The notes under the pieces: generated by a model
The model's input: only the letters and a program-made list of their open reading frames with translations
The model's database searches: none
Told to the model about the DNA's origin: nothing
Translations under genes and position numbers: made by a program
Shown: positions 61,436 to 64,000 of the stretch, in pieces
How the letters are laid out: the number at the start of each line of letters is the position of its first letter
Numbering within the stretch: position 1 is the first letter of the stretch
NCBI GenBank assembly: GCA_913054135.1
Contig: CAJXJK010000009.1
Span: 1-64,000, forward strand
Direction: 5' to 3'
DNA length: 64,000 nt
DNA from: an uncultured Flavobacteriales bacterium
GTDB lineage: Bacteria > Bacteroidota > Bacteroidia > Flavobacteriales_D > Crocinitomicaceae

Positions 61436-64000
61436 ATGAAAAAGATACTCACCTTAGCCTTATTAACTTTCAGTCTATCAGGATTTTCACAGCAATGGAA
61501 GATGTTTGGGACACCAGGACAATTACCTGTTGCTGTTGATCATGCATTCACAGTATTAGAAAATAATCGTCCAGCGGTTGGATACATTCTTTCTTCTTTG
61601 GAAGTTGAAGTTCAAGCTTGGGATGGGTCCGAATGGGTTTTGCTGGACCCACCAATTCCTGGTGAGCAAGCATCAAACATTGACATGGTTCATATTGACA
61701 ATACTATTTACGTTGGTTTCTTTAATGAAACGCAATCAAAATATATGGTGATGTTTTGGGATGGAACTACATGGCAACAATATGGAGACACAGGAATCAA
61801 TGCGCCTTATATGTCCTATACTGCATCTTTAGAGGTGAGTCAGTCGGCACCGGATATGTTCCTTTCATACATTGATGACGGAGGGACAGTGCAGGTAAGA
61901 AAAAATACGGGTGGTAACTTCTTGGGTTTTGATACCGATTTTGTTACCACACCGAATGAAGTGATAATGGCCTCAGAGGGGAATAAAGTTTACTTAGGTT
62001 CATTAAACGGTCCTGCTGACAACGAAATTTGGACATCTGCAGAAACTGGAGGGCCTTTCTCATTATATGGTGGAGGAGCAGTTGAAACAACTGTTTCATT
62101 TTTTGACATAGATGTAAATCCGGGAGCACCGACAGGTGTATGTTATCGAACAACCGATACTCCCGAATCAGTAAACTGTGCAAGAACCAATGGAACGAAT
62201 AGTTTTGATTTTGAACCAACTCTTACAGGTAATGGCGATTTATATGACATGGTGATGGCTTATGACGCCAATGATTCCATGGTTGTTGCTTATGTTGATG
62301 GCGCTGGCGAAACACATGTTTATAGAGAAGATGGTGGCGCTTGGGTGGATGTCGGTGTTCCAGTAATGACCAACTTTAATTACCCATTGGATATTGAGAT
62401 TTTTCATCCTTCAAATAGACCATATTTAACTTCAGTCGAAAGCAGTATGCCTGAGATTCGTGCCTGGAACCATCAACCTGCATATTTATCTGATGCTGGA
62501 GTTATTGACATCTGCCAGGATGCCGGTGTATCAACGGTATTAACGGATATTCAATTTACGGACACCGATCACGATAGTGTGTTCGTAAAAGGATTCTCTC
62601 AGAATGTGGGATTAATCCAAAACGCGAACATTGTTATTACGAGAACCAATCCATTTGATCCGTTTTCGAATTTAAATACTTTCAGCATAGATGTAACTCC
62701 TGAGACAGGACAGTCTGGGTTTTGCACGGTTGACTTATTGGCTATTGATGGGCTCGATACCTTAACTCATCAAATTGTTGTAAATGTCTATCCGCAACCA
62801 ACTGCTAACGCTAGTCTAGATCAGCAAATTTGTGCTGATTCTCCAACTACTAGCTTAACTGGATCTTTTAACGGATCAACGGGGGTGCTTTGGACATCAT
62901 CAGGAACGGGTTTTTTCGGAAATACGACTAGTGCCGCCACAACATACACCGCCTCAGGAGCGGATATCACAGCAGGAACAGTCACACTGACTTTAACTAC
63001 TACTGGAAACGGAGCCTGCGCTGGTGATTCTGACGATATGATTCTCACCATCAATGCACTGCCTAATGTAGACGGTGGTATTGATCTGACAGTTTGTGAC
63101 GGCGACAATGTAACATTAAGTGGGTCAGGAGCTCAAATATATGCTTGGGACAATGGAATTTCAAATGCGGTTCCGTTTACTGCAACTTCAACAACCACCT
63201 ACACAGTAACAGGTACAGATGCAAATGGTTGTATGAATACCGATCAAGTTCTTGTTACAGTAAATCCAATTCCATCTACACCATTGGTAACTGCAAATTC
63301 ACCTCTATGCGAAGGAGATAATTTGAATCTTACAGCAACTTCAACAGGAGGTTCTACTTACAGTTGGACGGGCCCAAACACTTTTACATCAACTCAACAA
63401 AACCCAACCATTATTGGTGTTAGTTTAGCTGAGGCAGGGACCTATTCAGTAACTGCTACTTTAAATGGATGTGCGAGTTTGCCTGCAACGTCTATTGTAT
63501 CAGTTAATCCAAATCCACCAACATTTACAGTTACTTCTACGAACCCAACTATTTGTTCTATTGCTGATGGATCTTTATTATTGAACGGATTATTACCAGT
63601 TACTAACTATGACATTTACTATAACAATGGTTCAGTGCAAGGACCATTTGGTCTGGTATCAGGAACAGGTGGCGAATTGACAATTCCTGGTTTAGGAGCT
63701 GGCTCTTTTTCCGACATCACTGTTGTTAATACAAATGGCTGTCAAACTGTTGACGCAGGGCCTTATGGTCTTAGTGATCCGAGCGCGCCAACTGTTGACG
63801 CCGGAATTGACATGACAATCTGTGAAGGTGAGCCAATTACGCTAACAGCTGTTAATTCAGAAAATGCATTAATCAGTTGGGACAATGGAATCTTAAATGG
63901 TCACACATTCTTCCCAACAACTACCACAACTTTCACTGTAACAGCAAGTTCTTCTGGATGTACCGCGACAGATCAGGTAACAATTACGGTAAATGCTTTA
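61436..64000 (+). CDS. Very large secreted adhesin-like protein (partial, runs off the window)
   Basis: An ATG at 61436 opens a frame with no stop to the window end (855 codons). It has a signal peptide (LSLSGFSQ), an N-terminal beta-propeller-like part (WDGSEWVLLD, FWDGTTWQQYGD) and then repeated Ig/PKD-like modules: ADSPTTSLTGSFNGSTGVLW, TVCDGDNVTLSGSGAQIYAW, PLCEGDNLNLTATSTGGSTY and TICEGEPITLTAVNSENALI. Module starts of the form vDaGiD.tiCeGe are typical of Bacteroidota surface proteins that end in a gliding-motility/T9SS type B domain, but the C-terminus lies outside the window. Thr/Ser-rich and probably several thousand residues long. Confidence 0.85.
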   Translation, partial: MKKILTLALLTFSLSGFSQQWKMFGTPGQLPVAVDHAFTVLENNRPAVGYILSSLEVEVQAWDGSEWVLLDPPIPGEQASNIDMVHIDNTIYVGFFNETQSKYMVMFWDGTTWQQYGDTGINAPYMSYTASLEVSQSAPDMFLSYIDDGGTVQVRKNTGGNFLGFDTDFVTTPNEVIMASEGNKVYLGSLNGPADNEIWTSAETGGPFSLYGGGAVETTVSFFDIDVNPGAPTGVCYRTTDTPESVNCARTNGTNSFDFEPTLTGNGDLYDMVMAYDANDSMVVAYVDGAGETHVYREDGGAWVDVGVPVMTNFNYPLDIEIFHPSNRPYLTSVESSMPEIRAWNHQPAYLSDAGVIDICQDAGVSTVLTDIQFTDTDHDSVFVKGFSQNVGLIQNANIVITRTNPFDPFSNLNTFSIDVTPETGQSGFCTVDLLAIDGLDTLTHQIVVNVYPQPTANASLDQQICADSPTTSLTGSFNGSTGVLWTSSGTGFFGNTTSAATTYTASGADITAGTVTLTLTTTGNGACAGDSDDMILTINALPNVDGGIDLTVCDGDNVTLSGSGAQIYAWDNGISNAVPFTATSTTTYTVTGTDANGCMNTDQVLVTVNPIPSTPLVTANSPLCEGDNLNLTATSTGGSTYSWTGPNTFTSTQQNPTIIGVSLAEAGTYSVTATLNGCASLPATSIVSVNPNPPTFTVTSTNPTICSIADGSLLLNGLLPVTNYDIYYNNGSVQGPFGLVSGTGGELTIPGLGAGSFSDITVVNTNGCQTVDAGPYGLSDPSAPTVDAGIDMTICEGEPITLTAVNSENALISWDNGILNGHTFFPTTTTTFTVTASSSGCTATDQVTITVNAL

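Noticed and set aside
62821-63108. Minus-strand frame within the large adhesin
   Set aside because: It is the antisense of Thr/Ser/Gly-rich repeats, which often leave long open frames, and the plus-strand frame is continuous to the window edge.

Overview
This 64 kb window is AT-rich chromosomal DNA from a member of the Bacteroidota, most likely Flavobacteriales. The evidence is several secreted proteins ending in type IX secretion (T9SS) C-terminal sorting domains (YPNP-type starts followed by a short beta-sandwich), a PorP/SprF-family protein, many short lipoproteins with an SCK/SCN-type lipobox, ECF sigma regulation, and promoters resembling the Bacteroidota TTG-N19/21-TAnnTTTG consensus. 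No rRNA, tRNA, CRISPR array, transposase or phage module was recognised.

Layout. 0-18 kb is ordinary chromosome: an aldehyde dehydrogenase, an AraC regulator overlapping a CotH-like protein, a PorP/SprF protein, a TetR regulator with a clear operator next to a secreted hydrolase, lipoproteins, an OmpA/PD40 protein, an operon of a lipoprotein, an ECF sigma factor and a protein that seems to span both membranes, and a secreted peptidylarginine/agmatine-deiminase homologue. 28-64 kb is again chromosomal: a large Asp-box propeller protein, esterase and lipoproteins, DEAD-box and PIF1-like helicases, a secreted redoxin, an MtfA-like peptidase, PPK2, tandem TerB-DnaJ proteins, a type II GAPDH-like protein with a sugar transferase, GalE, a BrkB-type protein, a bestrophin, a MORN-like repeat protein, LysE, exonuclease III, RadA, and the start of a very long adhesin cut by the window edge.

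The striking region is 18,258-27,466. Seven structured repeats of about 150-172 bp separate unrelated genes. Each repeat has the architecture of an integron attC site: R'' (..CTAAC), a 6-base spacer, L'' (GCTAAAG or AGTAAAG), a variable interior, L' (CTTTAGC or CTTTACT), a 5-base spacer (usually CAAAC) and R' (GTT...). The first bases of each cassette are complementary to the R'' at the end of the same cassette, as expected if cassettes were excised and inserted at G|TT. L'' and L' change together. The forward genes start 10-35 nt after the cassette boundary, and in most cassettes they stop inside or just before R''. The cargo is diverse: PhyH-type dioxygenase, AlbA_2/Schlafen protein, GAF histidine kinase (inverted), a membrane-anchored unknown, an AbiU2/HEPN-like protein with a membrane partner, a T9SS-secreted protein (inverted), Crp/Fnr with DoxX, and possibly a DUF6884-like protein. 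No integrase lies in the window, so the array is best described as an integrase-less (CALIN-like) integron cassette array in a Bacteroidota chromosome.

Working together: the cassettes resemble an accessory stock of regulatory, putative defence and secreted functions dropped between a secreted deiminase gene and a lipoprotein gene. The flanking core is dominated by envelope, secretion and stress functions. Gene functions come from motif recognition by eye; no database search was possible.
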